Assembly: GCF_009026145.1 (NCBI RefSeq)
Contig: NZ_WBUE01000001.1
Span: 295,531-359,530, forward strand
Direction: 5' to 3'
Length of the DNA stretch: 64,000 nucleotides
DNA from: Hyphomicrobium sp.
Lineage (GTDB): Bacteria; Pseudomonadota; Alphaproteobacteria; Rhizobiales; Hyphomicrobiaceae
Both the position numbers and the translations under genes were made by a program. The notes under the pieces were generated by a model, which made no database searches, had not been told where the DNA came from, and saw only the letters and a list, made by a program, of their open reading frames with translations. Each line of letters opens with the position of its first letter. Position 1 is the first letter of the stretch. Positions 43,018-56,284 of the stretch are shown here, one piece after another.

Positions 43018-43176
43018 TTACGCAGCTCGACGGGCCTTCTTGGCCGGCTTGCGGGCGGCCTTGCGCGCCGTCTTGCGGACGGTCTTGCGCGCCGTCTTAC
43101 GGGCGGTGGACTTCTTCGCGGCCGCGCGGCGAGCCGGGGCCTTCTTCACTTTGCGCTTCACAGCTTTCTTGACCAT
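43018..43176 (-). CDS. histone H1-like lysine/arginine-rich small protein
   Basis: 52 residues starting MVKKAVKRKVKKAP and ending PAKKARRAA; about half of the residues are Lys or Arg and most others Ala, Thr or Pro. A repeating unit RKTARKTVRKTARKAARK occupies residues 27-44 (period of about four to five residues), like the C-terminal tails of bacterial histone H1-like and HU-fusion proteins that bind DNA non-specifically. It is too small and low-complexity for most gene finders. Upstream on the minus strand, TTCGAAC-type palindromes and an AT-rich promoter region are present; the terminator at 42892 closes the unit. Confidence 0.8.
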   Translation of the reverse strand: MVKKAVKRKVKKAPARRAAAKKSTARKTARKTVRKTARKAARKPAKKARRAA

Positions 43177-43217
43177 TGGAGTCTCTCTCTTTCTAGGTTC
43201 TGTTTCTATCTCTCTCA

Positions 43218-43259
43218 GTTCGAATCACTCGAACTAAAAAATCATGTGCAAGTTCGAAC
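43218..43259 (-). promoter_or_regulatory. TTCGA palindromes upstream of the histone H1-like gene
   Basis: GTTCGAATCACTCGAAC (43218-43234) is an inverted repeat GTTCGA-N5-TCGAAC and GTTCGAAC (43252-43259) is a perfect 8-bp palindrome of the same core, 18 nt apart. Two related sites 40-80 bp before a start codon look like a regulator's binding sites. The region 43185-43440 is distinctly more AT-rich than the rest and holds no gene. Confidence 0.45.
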
Positions 43260-43457
43260 ATTTTGTTGACACGAAATTGCAAATTGAAAGCTAACACGCG
43301 CGCATTCAATCGCGTGTGTTGCGAGAAATCATCATTTTTGTCGCCTTTCGAAGGGCCTGCAGCGTCGTGTGCAGACTCTCGTTGCGCATTTCGCGACTGC
43401 TATGACGCGCGTATGAGTGGCGCAAAGCGAGCGAAATGATGTGCGGCTTTGCCGACC

Positions 43458-44033
43458 TCAGGCGGCTTTGACGACGCGATTTTGCAGATCGAGCACCGCC
43501 ATCATGTAGCCGAGACGGTCCTCGACGGCCTCGGCAAGCAGCGAGAAATAGTTCGGCCCCTGCGGGACGATCTCGCCGATCACCTCGCCGTACTCGAAAC
43601 GTAGATCCGCTTCGTAGCGGCGGGCAATAGCCTGCATCTTGCTATTGTCGGCGAGGCAGCTGAGACAGAGGTGCTGGACGCCACGATTGCGGGCGGCGCG
43701 AATAACGCGCCCCATCAGCTCGGTGCCGATGCCGTGCTCCTGCAGCGGCTGCTCGACGGAAAAGGCGGCTTCCGCCTCGCGCCCCCAGGTATCTCCCAGC
43801 TTCTTGAGCTCGGCGGCGGCGCGTACCTCCTCACCGTCGAAGAAGCCGTAGACAATGCCCCCCATGTCGGCCATGCGGGCCGCGTAATCCTCGATAAACG
43901 CGTCGGAAACGCCGTGGGCGAAGCGGTTGCGGCGGCTCGCTTTGTCGAGACGCAGTAGGTGATCGCGGAATTTCGGTGCCTCCGCCGGCCACAGCTTCCT
44001 GATGGTGCCGTGGGGCAAGTGATGCTCGCTCAT
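43458..44033 (-). CDS. GNAT family N-acetyltransferase
   Basis: 191 residues. Acetyl-CoA-dependent transferase fold: an RNRFAHGVSDAFIEDYAARM start region, EVRAAAELKKLGD, the core EAAFSVEQPLQEHGIGTELM (acetyl-CoA loop Q/R-x-x-G-x-G/A, here QEHGIGTEL) and RNRGVQHLCLSCLADNSKMQ. The N-terminal IRKLWPAEAPKFRDHLLRLD is similar to acetyltransferases that regulate or modify proteins, but the substrate is unknown. It stands alone, divergent from zapE. Confidence 0.88.
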   Translation of the reverse strand: MSEHHLPHGTIRKLWPAEAPKFRDHLLRLDKASRRNRFAHGVSDAFIEDYAARMADMGGIVYGFFDGEEVRAAAELKKLGDTWGREAEAAFSVEQPLQEHGIGTELMGRVIRAARNRGVQHLCLSCLADNSKMQAIARRYEADLRFEYGEVIGEIVPQGPNYFSLLAEAVEDRLGYMMAVLDLQNRVVKAA

Positions 44034-44292
44034 GACGAGTCCCTCCGCATCTCAAGTCGAGGCCTACCGCCGGCCTCGACGGTCGCGCCCCGATGCGCAC
44101 CGTAGGTGGTGGCGCGCCCTTCTATTGCACTGCACAATATGCGACTGCCGTGGCGGGATTTCCATTGCAGAAGCGCAGCCGAGGGGCGCGATTGCCCGTC
44201 ACACGGGCGCCAGCGCATCGGTGACATTCGGTCGCGGGATTGCGTTTTGCCCACGTTTGACGCAACTCGGCGATGCAGGGACTTGGAGACGA

Positions 44293-45417
44293 ATGACGCA
44301 ATCCCCCCTCGACCGCTTGCGCGCGCAGGTCGGCGCCGGTGAGCTTGAAACCGATGCAGCGCAGCTTGCGGTAGCGGCGCGCCTCGATGCGCTGGCGCGC
44401 CGGCTGAATGGCTGGCGGCCGGCGCGCAACGGACTGCTGTCACGTTTCTCGCGCAGCAACGGCCCGGCACCGCGCGGGCTCTATATCCATGGCGACGTCG
44501 GCCGCGGCAAGACGATGCTCATGGATCTGTTCTTCGCCTGCGCCCGCTTCGCCCCCAAGCAGCGCTGCCATTTCCACGAATTCATGGCCGACGTGCATGA
44601 GCGGATCGCCGCGACGCGGCGGGAGGTCGAGGGCGACCCAATCCCGCATGTGGCGGCGGGCGTCGCCGCAGCGGCCGCACTGTTGTGCTTCGACGAGCTG
44701 CAGGTGACGGACATCGCCGACGCGATGATTCTCGGCCGGTTGTTCAAGCATCTTTTCGAGCGCGGCGTCGTCGTGGTGGCGACCTCGAACTCGGCCCCGG
44801 AGGCGCTCTACGAGCACGGCCTCAATCGACGGCTGTTTTTGCCCTTCATCGCACTGATTGCCGAGCGCATGGACGTCGTCGAATTGAGGTCGGCAAAGGA
44901 CTTCCGGCTGGAGAAGCTGGCCGGGCTGCCGCTCTATTTTGCTCCCGCGGATGCGCGCGCCACGGCCGAGCTCGATGCCCACTGGGACCGGTTGACCGGG
45001 CGCCACCCGGGCGAAGCCGAGACGCTGGAGGTGAAAGGGCGGAGCGTGCGCGTGCCGCTGGCCTCCATGGGCATCGCCCGATTCAGCTTCGGCGATTTGT
45101 GCGAAGCCCCGCTCGGCGCACTCGATTACCTGCGCCTCGCGCACACCTATCACACGGTGCTGATCGACGGGATTCCGGCTATGGCACGGGAAAAGCGCGA
45201 TGCCGTCCGCCGCTTCATCAACCTCATCGACACGCTCTACGACAACAAGGTGTGCCTCATCGCCTCGGCGGCGGCCGAGCCTGATGCGCTATGCCAGGAC
45301 GATGCGGCGGCCAGGGCGTTCGCGCGCACCGCCTCGCGCCTCATCGAGATGCGCAGCGAGGCATACCTCGCCGGGCGCGCCGTTCGCGGCCATACCGACC
45401 CGGACCCCGAACCCTGA
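44293..45417 (+). CDS. zapE: cell division ATPase ZapE (AFG1-like)
   Basis: 374 residues from the ATG at 44293; the frame is open to 44032 but crosses the intergenic region. P-loop GLYIHGDVGRGKTMLMDLFF is near residue 64; FHEFMADVHERI and the Walker B LLCFDELQVTDIADAMIL follow, with VATSNSAPEALYEHGLNR and a C-terminal RFINLIDTLYDNKVCLIASA. ZapE stimulates Z-ring constriction in E. coli; its eukaryotic homologue AFG1 handles mitochondrial respiratory subunits. The position beside sdhB and before mdh is a common alphaproteobacterial order. Confidence 0.94.
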   Translation: MTQSPLDRLRAQVGAGELETDAAQLAVAARLDALARRLNGWRPARNGLLSRFSRSNGPAPRGLYIHGDVGRGKTMLMDLFFACARFAPKQRCHFHEFMADVHERIAATRREVEGDPIPHVAAGVAAAAALLCFDELQVTDIADAMILGRLFKHLFERGVVVVATSNSAPEALYEHGLNRRLFLPFIALIAERMDVVELRSAKDFRLEKLAGLPLYFAPADARATAELDAHWDRLTGRHPGEAETLEVKGRSVRVPLASMGIARFSFGDLCEAPLGALDYLRLAHTYHTVLIDGIPAMAREKRDAVRRFINLIDTLYDNKVCLIASAAAEPDALCQDDAAARAFARTASRLIEMRSEAYLAGRAVRGHTDPDPEP

Positions 45418-45465
45418 GCCGCCCGGCCCCTCAGGGAGAGATCGAGCACACGCGCGTCGACCCTG

Positions 45466-47493
<2,028 letters not shown>

Positions 47494-47535
47494 GGCGAGC
47501 CGCTTCCTAAATCCTATGCAAAGCAGGAGCGCTGC

Positions 47536-48735
47536 ATGAACATCCACGAGCACCAGGCCAAGGAGCTCTTGCGCCAGTTCGGCATTCCAACCCCGGACGG
47601 CATGGTCGCCTTCTCGGTGCGCGAGGCCGGCGAGGCAGTGCAGCAGCTCCCCGGTCCGCTGTTCGTGGTCAAGGCGCAGATCCACGCCGGCGGCCGCGGC
47701 AAGGGCAAGTTCAAGGAAGCGGCGGCGGGCGAAAAAGGCGGTGTGCGCCTCGCCAAGTCGCGCGCCGAGGTGCAGTCGTTCGCCGAGCAGATGCTGGGCA
47801 ATACGCTGGTCACGGCGCAGACCGGGCCCGAGGGGCGCGTCGTCAACCGCATCTACGTCTCGGACGGCATCGATATTGCGCGCGAGCTGTACCTGTCGGC
47901 GCTCGTCGACCGCGCCACTTCGCGCGTCGCCTTCATCGCCAGCGCCGCGGGCGGCATGGACATCGAGCAGGTCGCGCACGAATCCCCGGAAAAGATCATC
48001 TCGGTGACCATAGACCCGGCGAGCGGCTACATGCCGTTCCACGGTCGGCGCATCGCCTTCGCGCTGGGTCTCGAGGGCAAGCAGATCAGCGCCTGCATCA
48101 AGCTCGTCGGCGATCTCTACAACCTCGTGCTCGCCAAGGACATGAGCCTCTTGGAGATCAACCCGCTTATCGTCACCAAGGATGGCACCCTGTCGTGCCT
48201 CGATGCCAAGATGAGCTTCGATTCGAACGCGCTCTACCGTCATCCCGATATCGTCGACATGCGCGATTTGACCGAGGAGGACCCGGCCGAGGTCGAAGCC
48301 TCCAAGCACGATCTCTCCTACGTCAAGCTCGACGGCACCATCGGCTGCATGGTGAACGGCGCCGGCCTCGCCATGGCCACCATGGACATCATCAAGCTCT
48401 ATGGCGCCGAGCCAGCGAACTTCCTCGACGTCGGCGGCGGCGCCTCGAAGGAGAAGGTGCAGGCGGCGTTCAAGATCATCCTCTCCGACCCGGCCGTGAA
48501 AGGCATCCTGGTCAACATCTTCGGCGGCATCATGCGCTGCGATATCATCGCCGAGGGCGTGGTCGCGGCAGCGCGCGAGATGGGCATCACCGTGCCGCTG
48601 GTGGTGCGCCTGGAAGGCACCAACGTCGAGCTGGGCAAGAAGATCCTCGCCGAGAGCGGCCTCAAGATCGTGCCAGCCGACGATCTCGGCGACGCCGCGC
48701 AGAAGATTACGGCAGCCGTAAAAGAGGCGGCCTGA
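47536..48735 (+). CDS. sucC: succinyl-CoA synthetase beta subunit
   Basis: 399 residues; ATP-grasp fold with [61 protein letters not shown] and the C-terminal CoA-ligase part with [14 protein letters not shown] and [15 protein letters not shown]. With SucD it forms ATP or GTP from succinyl-CoA. Its AGGAGCGCTGC spacer before the ATG is a good RBS. sucD follows after 142 nt. Confidence 0.97.
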   Translation: MNIHEHQAKELLRQFGIPTPDGMVAFSVREAGEAVQQLPGPLFVVKAQIHAGGRGKGKFKEAAAGEKGGVRLAKSRAEVQSFAEQMLGNTLVTAQTGPEGRVVNRIYVSDGIDIARELYLSALVDRATSRVAFIASAAGGMDIEQVAHESPEKIISVTIDPASGYMPFHGRRIAFALGLEGKQISACIKLVGDLYNLVLAKDMSLLEINPLIVTKDGTLSCLDAKMSFDSNALYRHPDIVDMRDLTEEDPAEVEASKHDLSYVKLDGTIGCMVNGAGLAMATMDIIKLYGAEPANFLDVGGGASKEKVQAAFKIILSDPAVKGILVNIFGGIMRCDIIAEGVVAAAREMGITVPLVVRLEGTNVELGKKILAESGLKIVPADDLGDAAQKITAAVKEAA

Positions 48736-48877
48736 CCTTTAGGGCGGTGCTGACCCCGGTCAGCTGCCGCACTTTACCGCCATATGCCCAAAAAGTCTGT
48801 CTTGATGCAGTGCAAAAATGGGCTCAAAAGGAGCGCGCGGACGCCTCGCTCAGGCGTCAGGCGCAACGGGCGGTGTC

Positions 48878-49804
48878 ATGGCTATTCTCGTAGACAAATC
48901 AACGAAGGTCATCTGTCAGGGCATCACGGGCAGCCAGGGTACCTTTCACACCAAGCAGGCGAAGGCCTATGGTACCAAGATCGTCGGCGGCGTGACCCCC
49001 GGAAAGGGCGGCTCCAAGCACCCTGACGAGGAGCTCGCTGACGTGCCGCTGTTCGACACGGTGGCCGAGGCGCGCGCCGCCACGGGTGCCGACGCGACGT
49101 CGATCTACGTGCCGCCGCCGTTCGCCGCCGACGCCATCCTGGAAGCGATCGACGCCGGCTTCCCGTTCATCGTCGCCATCACCGAGGGCATCCCGGTGCT
49201 CGACATGGTGAAGGTGAAACGCGCCCTCGATGGCTCGAAATCTCGCCTCTTGGGGCCGAACTGTCCCGGCGTGCTGACGCCCGACGAGTGCAAGATCGGC
49301 ATTATGCCCGGCAACATCTTCCGCCCCGGGCGCGTCGGCATCGTCTCGCGCTCGGGCACGCTGACCTACGAGGCGGTGAAGCAGACCTCCGACGCCGGTC
49401 TCGGGCAGTCGACCGCCGTCGGGATCGGCGGCGACCCGATCAAGGGTCTGGAATTCATCGAGGTGCTGGAGTTGTTCCTCGCCGATAAGGAGACCGATTC
49501 GATCATCATGATCGGCGAGATTGGCGGCTCGGCCGAAGAGGAAGCCGCGGACTTCGTCAAGGCCGAGGCGCGCAAGGGACGCTCCAAACCCATGGTCGGC
49601 TTCATCGCCGGCGCCACGGCGCCACCCGGCCGGCGCATGGGCCATGCCGGCGCCATCATTTCCGGCGGTAAAGGCAAAGCCGAGGATAAGCTTGAGGCCA
49701 TGCGCTCCGCCGGCATCGCCATCGCTTCGAGCCCTGCCGCGCTCGGCACCACACTAATGGATGTCCTCAAAGCGCAAACGAGACATGCCAAACTGGCGGA
49801 GTAG
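48878..49804 (+). CDS. sucD: succinyl-CoA synthetase alpha subunit
   Basis: 308 residues from the ATG at 48878 ([21 protein letters not shown]). The CoA-binding [21 protein letters not shown], the [20 protein letters not shown] segment, and the active-site phosphohistidine in [19 protein letters not shown] are present. The RBS is weak, and 142 nt separate it from sucC, so some independent control is possible. The slight excess over 290-300 residues comes from the C-terminus. Confidence 0.96.
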   Translation: MAILVDKSTKVICQGITGSQGTFHTKQAKAYGTKIVGGVTPGKGGSKHPDEELADVPLFDTVAEARAATGADATSIYVPPPFAADAILEAIDAGFPFIVAITEGIPVLDMVKVKRALDGSKSRLLGPNCPGVLTPDECKIGIMPGNIFRPGRVGIVSRSGTLTYEAVKQTSDAGLGQSTAVGIGGDPIKGLEFIEVLELFLADKETDSIIMIGEIGGSAEEEAADFVKAEARKGRSKPMVGFIAGATAPPGRRMGHAGAIISGGKGKAEDKLEAMRSAGIAIASSPAALGTTLMDVLKAQTRHAKLAE

Positions 49805-49910
49805 GCGTATGCTGCACTGCACACTCGATTGTTCGCCGACCGCGCGCCCACCCTACATTTGACCTGCGCGCCCCGTCTGCGCTGCATCAACGACGCGTTG
49901 AGACCCAGCA

Positions 49911-52877
49911 ATGACTCGCAAGCCCCTAAATGAAGCTTTCCTCCGCACTTCGTTCCTGAGCGGCGCCAATGCCGCCTACGTCGAGGACATGCAGGCCGAG
50001 TATGAGCGCAACCCCGGCTCGGTCAGCGACGAGTGGCGACACTTCTTCGAAAGCCTCAACGAGGAGCGTTCCGGCGCGCGCAACGGCGAGCGCGGGCCGT
50101 CCTGGGGCGTTCCGGCGCCGGAACTCCTGGAGAATGGCGATCTCGTCGCCGCGCTGACCGGCGAGTACGAGGCGAGCGAGCGCTCGATCCGCACCGCTCT
50201 GCACGCCAAATCGCACGCGCTCGGCTTCGAGATGACGCCGGCCGCGTCGCTGCGCGCGACGCAGGATTCGATCCGCGCGCTGATGCTAATCCGCGCCTAT
50301 CGCGTCATGGGCCACCTCGCCGCCGACCTCGATCCGCTGGGCCTCGCCGACCGCAAGGTGCATCGCGAGCTGAAGCCCGAGACCTACGGCTTCACCGAGG
50401 CCGACCTCGACCGCCCGATCTTCATCGACCGTGTGCTCGGCCTGGAGACGGCGACCATGCGGCAGATCCTGCGCATCGTGCGGCGCACCTACTGCCGGCA
50501 CATCGGCGTGCAGTACATGCACATCACCAGCCCGTCGCAGAAGGCGTGGATCCAGGACCGCATCGAGGGCGAGGAGAAGGACATCCGTTTCACGCCCGAA
50601 GGGCGGCGCGCCATCCTCAACAAGCTGATCGAGACGGAGACGTTCGAGAAGTTCTGCGAGGTGAAGTACACGGGCACCAAGCGCTTCGGCATCGACGGCG
50701 CCGAGGCGATGGTGCCGGCGCTGGAGCAGATCATCAAGCGCGGCGGCCAGCTCGGGGTGAAGGAGATCATCATCGGCATGGCGCATCGCGGGCGCCTCAA
50801 CGTGCTCGCCAACGTCATGGCCAAGCCACACCGCGCCATTTTCCACGAATTCAAGGGCGGCTCGTTCAAGCCGGACGACGTCGAGGGCTCGGGCGACGTG
50901 AAGTATCACCTCGGTGCCTCGTCGGACCGCTCCTTCGACGGCAACAACGTGCACCTGTCGCTGACCGCCAACCCCTCGCACCTCGAGATCGTCGATCCCG
51001 TCGTGCTCGGCAAGGTGCGCGCCAAGCAGGACCAGCGCGGCTGCGCCCCCGGCGAGCGCACCCCGGTGCTGCCGCTGCTCATTCACGGCGATGCGGCCTT
51101 CGCCGGTCAGGGTGTCGTCGCCGAGTGCTTCGGCCTCTCCGGCCTCAAGGGCCATCGCACGGGCGGCTCGATCCACTTCATCATCAACAATCAGATCGGC
51201 TTCACCACCAACCCGCGCCATTCGCGCTCCTCGCCCTACTGCTCGGACGTGGCGCGCATGATCGAGGCGCCGATCTTCCATGTGAACGGCGACAATCCGG
51301 AAGCCGTGGTGCACGTCGCCAAGATCGCCACCGAGTTCCGGCAGAAGTTCCAGAAGCCGGTCGTCATCGACATGTTCTGCTACCGGCGCTACGGCCACAA
51401 CGAGGCCGACGAGCCGATGTTCACGCAGCCGCTGATGTACAAGGCGATCAAGTCGCATCCGACAGTGATCGATATCTACTCCAAGCGGCTGGCCGAGGAA
51501 GGCGTCGTGTCGCTGGAGGACAGCCAGCGCATGCACACGAGCTTCCGCGCCCACCTCGAGGAGGAGTTCGCCGGCGCCGACAGTTTCCTCCCCAACAAGG
51601 CCGATTGGCTCGACGGCCGTTGGGCCGGCGTGGGCTTCGCTGAGGACGACGCACGCCGCGGCGTGACCGGCGTCGCCATCGACCGGCTGCAGATCATCGG
51701 CCGGCGCATCACCAGCGTTCCACCCGACTTCAACGCCCACAAGGTCGTGCGCCGGCTGCTCGAGCGGCGCCGCGAGATGGTCGATACGGGCGAGGGCATC
51801 GATTGGGCGATGGGTGAGCATCTGGCCTTCGGATCCTTGCTCTCCGAAGGCTATCCGGTGCGGTTGGCGGGGCAGGACTCCGAGCGCGGCACCTTCTCGC
51901 AACGGCACGCGGTGCTGATCGACCAGGAGACCGAGCGCCGCTGGACGCCGTTGAAGCACGTCGCCAACGACCAGGCGAGGTTCGAGGTTATCAACTCGAT
52001 GCTGTCGGAAGAGGCGGTGCTCGGCTTCGAGTACGGCTACTCGCTCGCCGAGCCTAACGCGCTCGTCATGTGGGAGGCGCAGTTCGGCGACTTCGCCAAC
52101 GGCGCGCAGGTGGTATTCGACCAGTTCATCTCGTCCGGCGAGCGCAAGTGGCTGCGCATGTCGGGCCTCGTCTGCCTGTTGCCGCACGGCTACGAGGGGC
52201 AGGGGCCGGAGCATTCCTCGGCGCGGCTCGAGCGCTATCTGCAATTGTGCGCGGAGGACAACTGGCAGGTGGCGAACGTGTCGACGCCCGCCAACTACTT
52301 CCACATCCTGCGCCGGCAATTGCTGCGCAAGTTCCGCAAGCCTCTCATCCTGATGACGCCGAAGTCGCTGCTGCGGCACAAGCGCGTCGTCTCGCGCCTC
52401 GATGAAATGGGGCCCGGCACGACGTTCCATCGCCTGCTGTGGGACGACGCCGAGCACAGGCCCGACGACAAGATCAAGCTCGTTCCAGACGAGAAGATCC
52501 GACGCGTCGTTCTATGCTCGGGCAAAGCCTATTACGACCTCTACGATGCGCGCGAGGCCGCCGGCGTCGACAACGTCTATCTACTGCGCGTCGAGCAGCT
52601 CTATCCATTCCCGGCGCGCGCGCTGATGCACGAGCTCGGCCGCTTTTCGCAGGCCGAGATGGTTTGGTGCCAGGAAGAGCCCAAGAACATGGGCGCATGG
52701 AGCTTCATCGAGCCGAACCTGACTTGGGTGCTGGAGCGCATCGACGCCAAGCACAAGCGGCCGATCTACGCCGGTCGTCCGGCCTCGGCGTCGACCGCGA
52801 CCGGGCAATTGTCGAAGCACCTCCATGAGCAGAAGGCGCTGGTTGAGGCGGCGCTGACGGGCGGCTCGAGCAGTTGA
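49911..52877 (+). CDS. sucA: 2-oxoglutarate dehydrogenase E1 component
   Basis: Thiamine-diphosphate-dependent decarboxylation of 2-oxoglutarate, transferring succinyl to SucB. 988 residues: an N-terminal segment [20 protein letters not shown] (E2-contact motif), [15 protein letters not shown], the ThDP-binding [20 protein letters not shown] and [34 protein letters not shown] and [21 protein letters not shown]. No gap or frameshift seen. sucB follows after 55 nt. A TGCACTGCA motif lies 98 bp upstream of the start. Confidence 0.97.
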   Translation: MTRKPLNEAFLRTSFLSGANAAYVEDMQAEYERNPGSVSDEWRHFFESLNEERSGARNGERGPSWGVPAPELLENGDLVAALTGEYEASERSIRTALHAKSHALGFEMTPAASLRATQDSIRALMLIRAYRVMGHLAADLDPLGLADRKVHRELKPETYGFTEADLDRPIFIDRVLGLETATMRQILRIVRRTYCRHIGVQYMHITSPSQKAWIQDRIEGEEKDIRFTPEGRRAILNKLIETETFEKFCEVKYTGTKRFGIDGAEAMVPALEQIIKRGGQLGVKEIIIGMAHRGRLNVLANVMAKPHRAIFHEFKGGSFKPDDVEGSGDVKYHLGASSDRSFDGNNVHLSLTANPSHLEIVDPVVLGKVRAKQDQRGCAPGERTPVLPLLIHGDAAFAGQGVVAECFGLSGLKGHRTGGSIHFIINNQIGFTTNPRHSRSSPYCSDVARMIEAPIFHVNGDNPEAVVHVAKIATEFRQKFQKPVVIDMFCYRRYGHNEADEPMFTQPLMYKAIKSHPTVIDIYSKRLAEEGVVSLEDSQRMHTSFRAHLEEEFAGADSFLPNKADWLDGRWAGVGFAEDDARRGVTGVAIDRLQIIGRRITSVPPDFNAHKVVRRLLERRREMVDTGEGIDWAMGEHLAFGSLLSEGYPVRLAGQDSERGTFSQRHAVLIDQETERRWTPLKHVANDQARFEVINSMLSEEAVLGFEYGYSLAEPNALVMWEAQFGDFANGAQVVFDQFISSGERKWLRMSGLVCLLPHGYEGQGPEHSSARLERYLQLCAEDNWQVANVSTPANYFHILRRQLLRKFRKPLILMTPKSLLRHKRVVSRLDEMGPGTTFHRLLWDDAEHRPDDKIKLVPDEKIRRVVLCSGKAYYDLYDAREAAGVDNVYLLRVEQLYPFPARALMHELGRFSQAEMVWCQEEPKNMGAWSFIEPNLTWVLERIDAKHKRPIYAGRPASASTATGQLSKHLHEQKALVEAALTGGSSS

Positions 52878-52932
52878 GCAGTCTGCGACGAGGTGGTCGC
52901 GGGCACACATTCGCGGGGAAGTGAGATTAGAG

Positions 52933-54231
52933 ATGGCGACCGAAATTCGCGTACCGACCCTGGGCGAAAGCGTCACCGAGGCGATCGTCGGGAAATGGTT
53001 CAAGAACACCGGTGACGCGGTCAACGTCGACGAGCCGCTGGTTGAGCTCGAGACGGATAAGGTGACGGTCGAGGTTCCGGCGCCCGTTTCCGGGGTGCTC
53101 GGCGAGATCAAGGTCCCCGAAGGACAAACGGTGGCCGTCGGTGCACTGCTCGGGGCCATCAGCAACGGCGCCACGGCAACCGAGGCCAAATCGGAAAAGG
53201 CGGCCGCCGTGCCGCCGCCTCCTGCCGCTGCCAAAGCGGCTGCCGAGAAGCCGGCGAAGAGCGACGGCAACAAGGTCGACATGCCCCCCAGCCCGGCGGC
53301 GCGCAAGAAGCTCGCCGAGGCCGGCATCGACGCTGCCGACGTGGCGGGCTCCGGCAAGCGCGGGCAGGTTCTGAAGGAGGACGTGCCGGCGGCCAGGGCG
53401 AAGGCGCCAGGGCCGGAAGCTCAGGCAGCAGCGCCAGCGACGCAGGTCCCGGCTGCAGCGCCGACCCGCGGTCTCGCCCCGATGCCCGTGCCGGTGCAGC
53501 AGCTGCGCGTACCGTCGGCGCTCAACGACGCGGCGCGCGAGGAGCGCGTGCGCATGACGCGCCTGCGCCAGACCATCGCGCAGCGCCTCAAGGACGCGCA
53601 GAACACCGCCGCCATCCTGACGACGTTCAACGACGTCGACATGGGTGCGGTGATGAAGCTGCGCAACGAATACAAGGCGTTGTTCGAGAAGCGCCACGGC
53701 GTGAAACTCGGCTTCATGGGCTTCTTCGTGAAGGCGTGCCTGCAGGCGCTGAAGGAGATTCCCGCGGTCAACGCCGAGATCGACGGCGACGAGATCGTCT
53801 ACAAGAACTATTACCACATCGGCGTCGCCGTCGGCACCGAGCGCGGCCTCGTCGTTCCGGTGGTGCGCGAAGCCGACCGCATGAGCCTCGCTGAGATCGA
53901 GACGCAGATCACCGACTACGGCAAGCGAGCGCGCGACGGCAAGCTCGGCATCGAGGACATGCAGGGCGGCACCTTCACCATCACCAACGGCGGCGTCTAC
54001 GGCTCGCTGCTGTCGACGCCCATTCTCAATGCGCCCCAGTCCGGCATCCTGGGCATGCACCGCATCGAGGAGCGGCCCGTGGTCCGCAACGGCCAGGTGG
54101 TGGCGCGGCCTATGATGTATTTGGCACTCAGCTACGATCATCGCATCGTCGACGGCAAGGAAGCGGTTGCTTTCCTTGTTCGCGTCAAGGAATGTCTCGA
54201 GGATCCGCAACGGTTTCTTCTCGAGCTCTAA
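52933..54231 (+). CDS. sucB: dihydrolipoamide succinyltransferase (E2)
   Basis: 432 residues from the ATG at 52933 ([13 protein letters not shown]). One lipoyl domain (about 1-76) with [17 protein letters not shown] (the lipoyl Lys in DKV), an Ala/Pro-rich linker, a peripheral-subunit-binding domain (about 118-155, [20 protein letters not shown]) and a catalytic domain from about 205 ending with [18 protein letters not shown] (catalytic His in SYDHRxVDG). The single lipoyl domain is normal for OdhB. The VOC gene lies between it and lpd. Confidence 0.97.
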   Translation: MATEIRVPTLGESVTEAIVGKWFKNTGDAVNVDEPLVELETDKVTVEVPAPVSGVLGEIKVPEGQTVAVGALLGAISNGATATEAKSEKAAAVPPPPAAAKAAAEKPAKSDGNKVDMPPSPAARKKLAEAGIDAADVAGSGKRGQVLKEDVPAARAKAPGPEAQAAAPATQVPAAAPTRGLAPMPVPVQQLRVPSALNDAAREERVRMTRLRQTIAQRLKDAQNTAAILTTFNDVDMGAVMKLRNEYKALFEKRHGVKLGFMGFFVKACLQALKEIPAVNAEIDGDEIVYKNYYHIGVAVGTERGLVVPVVREADRMSLAEIETQITDYGKRARDGKLGIEDMQGGTFTITNGGVYGSLLSTPILNAPQSGILGMHRIEERPVVRNGQVVARPMMYLALSYDHRIVDGKEAVAFLVRVKECLEDPQRFLLEL

Positions 54232-54259
54232 GGTCCGCTATGGCTAAGGGGCGTGCAGC

Positions 54260-54691
54260 ATGGCGGAGGAAGAAGACATTACCTCGTCGATCGAAGTTTA
54301 CTTGACGGTGGAGAATGGCCTCGACGCCATCGCCTTCTACGAGAAGGCGTTCGGCGCCAAGGTTGCCTACAAGGAGCTGACCCCGGACGGCACGCGTGTG
54401 CAGCATGCCTCGCTGTACGTCTTCGGCGGTCATTTCATGCTGTCGGACTACTTCCCCGACTACATAACGGATGTTGCGCCGCGTTCATCGAACGCTTTGG
54501 GGAGCATGACTGTGCAGATCAACCTGCACACGCCGCTCGAGGTCGACGGCGCCATTGCGCGCGCCGCGGGCGCCGGGGCCACCGTCACCATGCCGGCGAG
54601 CGACACCTTCTGGGTGATGCGCTACGGGCGCATACGCGACCCCTATGGCTACGTCTGGGCCTTCAGCGCACCGCTACCTCTGGGAACCTGA
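54260..54691 (+). CDS. VOC family protein (PhnB-like)
   Basis: 143 residues: [23 protein letters not shown] near the start, [20 protein letters not shown], and [21 protein letters not shown] at the end (pieces given separately: [37 protein letters not shown]). This matches the PhnB/YjdN-like VOC clade. Metal ligands are degenerate compared with glyoxalase I, so the protein may not be a lyase. It is inserted in the sucB-lpd interval, with only 28 nt before and 13 nt after, so it is expressed with 2-oxoglutarate dehydrogenase. Confidence 0.85.
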   Translation: MAEEEDITSSIEVYLTVENGLDAIAFYEKAFGAKVAYKELTPDGTRVQHASLYVFGGHFMLSDYFPDYITDVAPRSSNALGSMTVQINLHTPLEVDGAIARAAGAGATVTMPASDTFWVMRYGRIRDPYGYVWAFSAPLPLGT

Positions 54692-54704
54692 ACGGAGAAG
54701 ACCC

Positions 54705-56105
54705 GTGTCCGCTTTTGATCTGATCGTCATAGGCGCCGGGCCCGGCGGCTATGTCTGCGCCATCCGCGCCAGCCAGCTCGGGCTGAAGGTGGCCATCGTC
54801 GAGAAGCGTGCCACGTTCGGCGGCACCTGTCTCAACGTCGGCTGCATTCCCTCCAAGGCGATGCTGCACGCTTCCGAGCTCTACGAGGAGGCGGGGCACC
54901 ACTTTGCCGCCATGGGCATCGACGTGAAGCCGAAGCTCGATCTCGCCAAGATGCTCGCCTTCAAGGACGAGGGCGTGAAAGGCAACGTCGACGGCGTCGC
55001 CTTCCTGTTGCGCAAGAACAAGGTCGACCATTTCCACGGCACCGGGCGCATCAAGGCGCCGGGCAAGGTCGAGGTGACGTTCATCAACGGCGAGAAGCAG
55101 GACGTCGACGCCAAGTCGATCGTCATCGCCACCGGGTCGGCGGTCGCCAAGCTGCCGGGCATCGACATCGACGAGGAAGCGATCGTCTCCTCCACCGGCG
55201 CGCTGTCGCTGCCGAGGGTGCCGAAGCGGCTGCTGGTGATCGGCGCCGGCGTCATCGGGCTGGAGCTCGGATCAGTGTGGCGGCGACTCGGCTCGCAGGT
55301 GACGGTGGTCGAGTTTCTCGACCGCGTCCTGCCCGGCACCGATGGCGAGGTCGCCAAGCAATTGCACCGGCTGCTCGGCAAGCAGGGCATGACGTTCAAG
55401 CTCGGGCACAAGGTGACTGCCGTGAAAAAGAACGGCGCGGCGCAGAGCGTCACCATCGAGCCGTCGAACGGCGGCGACAAGGAGACGCTCGAGGCCGACG
55501 TGGTGCTGGTCGCCATCGGCCGGGTGCCGTTCACCGACGGGCTCGGCCTCGCCGAAGCCGGTGTGAAGCTCGACAACCGCGGGCGCGTCATCGTTGATGC
55601 GCACTATCAGTCGAGCGTGCCGGGCATCTACGCCATCGGCGACGTGATCGACGGGCCGATGCTGGCGCACAAGGCCGAGGACGAGGGGATTGCCGTCGCC
55701 GAGCTGCTCGCCGGCCAGGCCGGGCACGTGAACTACAACGTCATCCCCAACGTCGTCTACACGGCGCCGGAGGTGGCGAGCGTCGGCAAGTCGGAGGAGG
55801 AGCTGAAGGCGGCAGGCGTCGCCTACAAGGTCGGCAAGTTCCCGTTCACCGCCAACGGCCGCGCCAAGTCCAACCGGGCGACCGACGGCTTCGTGAAGGT
55901 CCTTGCCGACGCGGCGACGGACCGCGTGCTGGGCGTGCACATCATCGGCGCCAATGCGTCCGAGATGATCGCGGAAGGCGCGGTGCTGATGGAGTTCGGC
56001 GGGTCGGCCGAGGATCTCGCCCGCACCTGCCATGCGCATCCGACGCTCACCGAGGCGGTGAAGGAGGCGGCGCTCGCCGTCGACAAGCGCGCCATCCATT
56101 TTTAG
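54705..56105 (+). CDS. lpdA: dihydrolipoyl dehydrogenase (E3)
   Basis: FAD enzyme that reoxidises the lipoyl groups of E2 and reduces NAD. 466 residues from a GTG at 54705. FAD loop [13 protein letters not shown], the redox disulfide [16 protein letters not shown] (CLNVGC), NAD loop [46 protein letters not shown] and the C-terminal catalytic His in [15 protein letters not shown]. All key residues are kept. It closes the mdh-suc operon; a palindromic repeat follows. Confidence 0.97.
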   Translation: MSAFDLIVIGAGPGGYVCAIRASQLGLKVAIVEKRATFGGTCLNVGCIPSKAMLHASELYEEAGHHFAAMGIDVKPKLDLAKMLAFKDEGVKGNVDGVAFLLRKNKVDHFHGTGRIKAPGKVEVTFINGEKQDVDAKSIVIATGSAVAKLPGIDIDEEAIVSSTGALSLPRVPKRLLVIGAGVIGLELGSVWRRLGSQVTVVEFLDRVLPGTDGEVAKQLHRLLGKQGMTFKLGHKVTAVKKNGAAQSVTIEPSNGGDKETLEADVVLVAIGRVPFTDGLGLAEAGVKLDNRGRVIVDAHYQSSVPGIYAIGDVIDGPMLAHKAEDEGIAVAELLAGQAGHVNYNVIPNVVYTAPEVASVGKSEEELKAAGVAYKVGKFPFTANGRAKSNRATDGFVKVLADAATDRVLGVHIIGANASEMIAEGAVLMEFGGSAEDLARTCHAHPTLTEAVKEAALAVDKRAIHF

Positions 56106-56124
56106 GACACTGCCGCTGTTCCAG

Positions 56125-56270
56125 CCCCTCACCCGGCTGGCGCGCCTCGCGCGTCCAGCCGGCCTCTCCCCATGGGATAGGCTAAGGGAGCGGCGCCCCT
56201 TCACCAACCTCTCCCGGCGGGAGAGGTCGCGCGCAAATGGCGCATTCTGCGCGATAAGCGCGGGTGAGGG
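56125..56270. repeat. intergenic palindromic repeat, family 2, copy a
   Basis: About 146 bp starting CCCCTCACCCGG and ending CGCGGGTGAGGG, with an internal CCTCTCCCCATGGGA and CCTCTCCCGGCGGGAGAGGT palindrome. It lies between the converging lpdA and TraB/GumN genes. The second copy is at 58411, a fragment at 6607. Confidence 0.75.
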
Positions 56271-56284
56271 TTATGCGATTGAAG

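Noticed and set aside
43213..43235. GTTCGAATC as a tRNA T-loop
   Set aside because: No acceptor or anticodon stem can be drawn around it; it is better explained as part of paired TTCGA palindromes.
43266..43294. TTGACA-N17-AGCTAA as a plus-strand promoter
   Set aside because: The -10 is poor and no plus-strand gene follows for about 1 kb.
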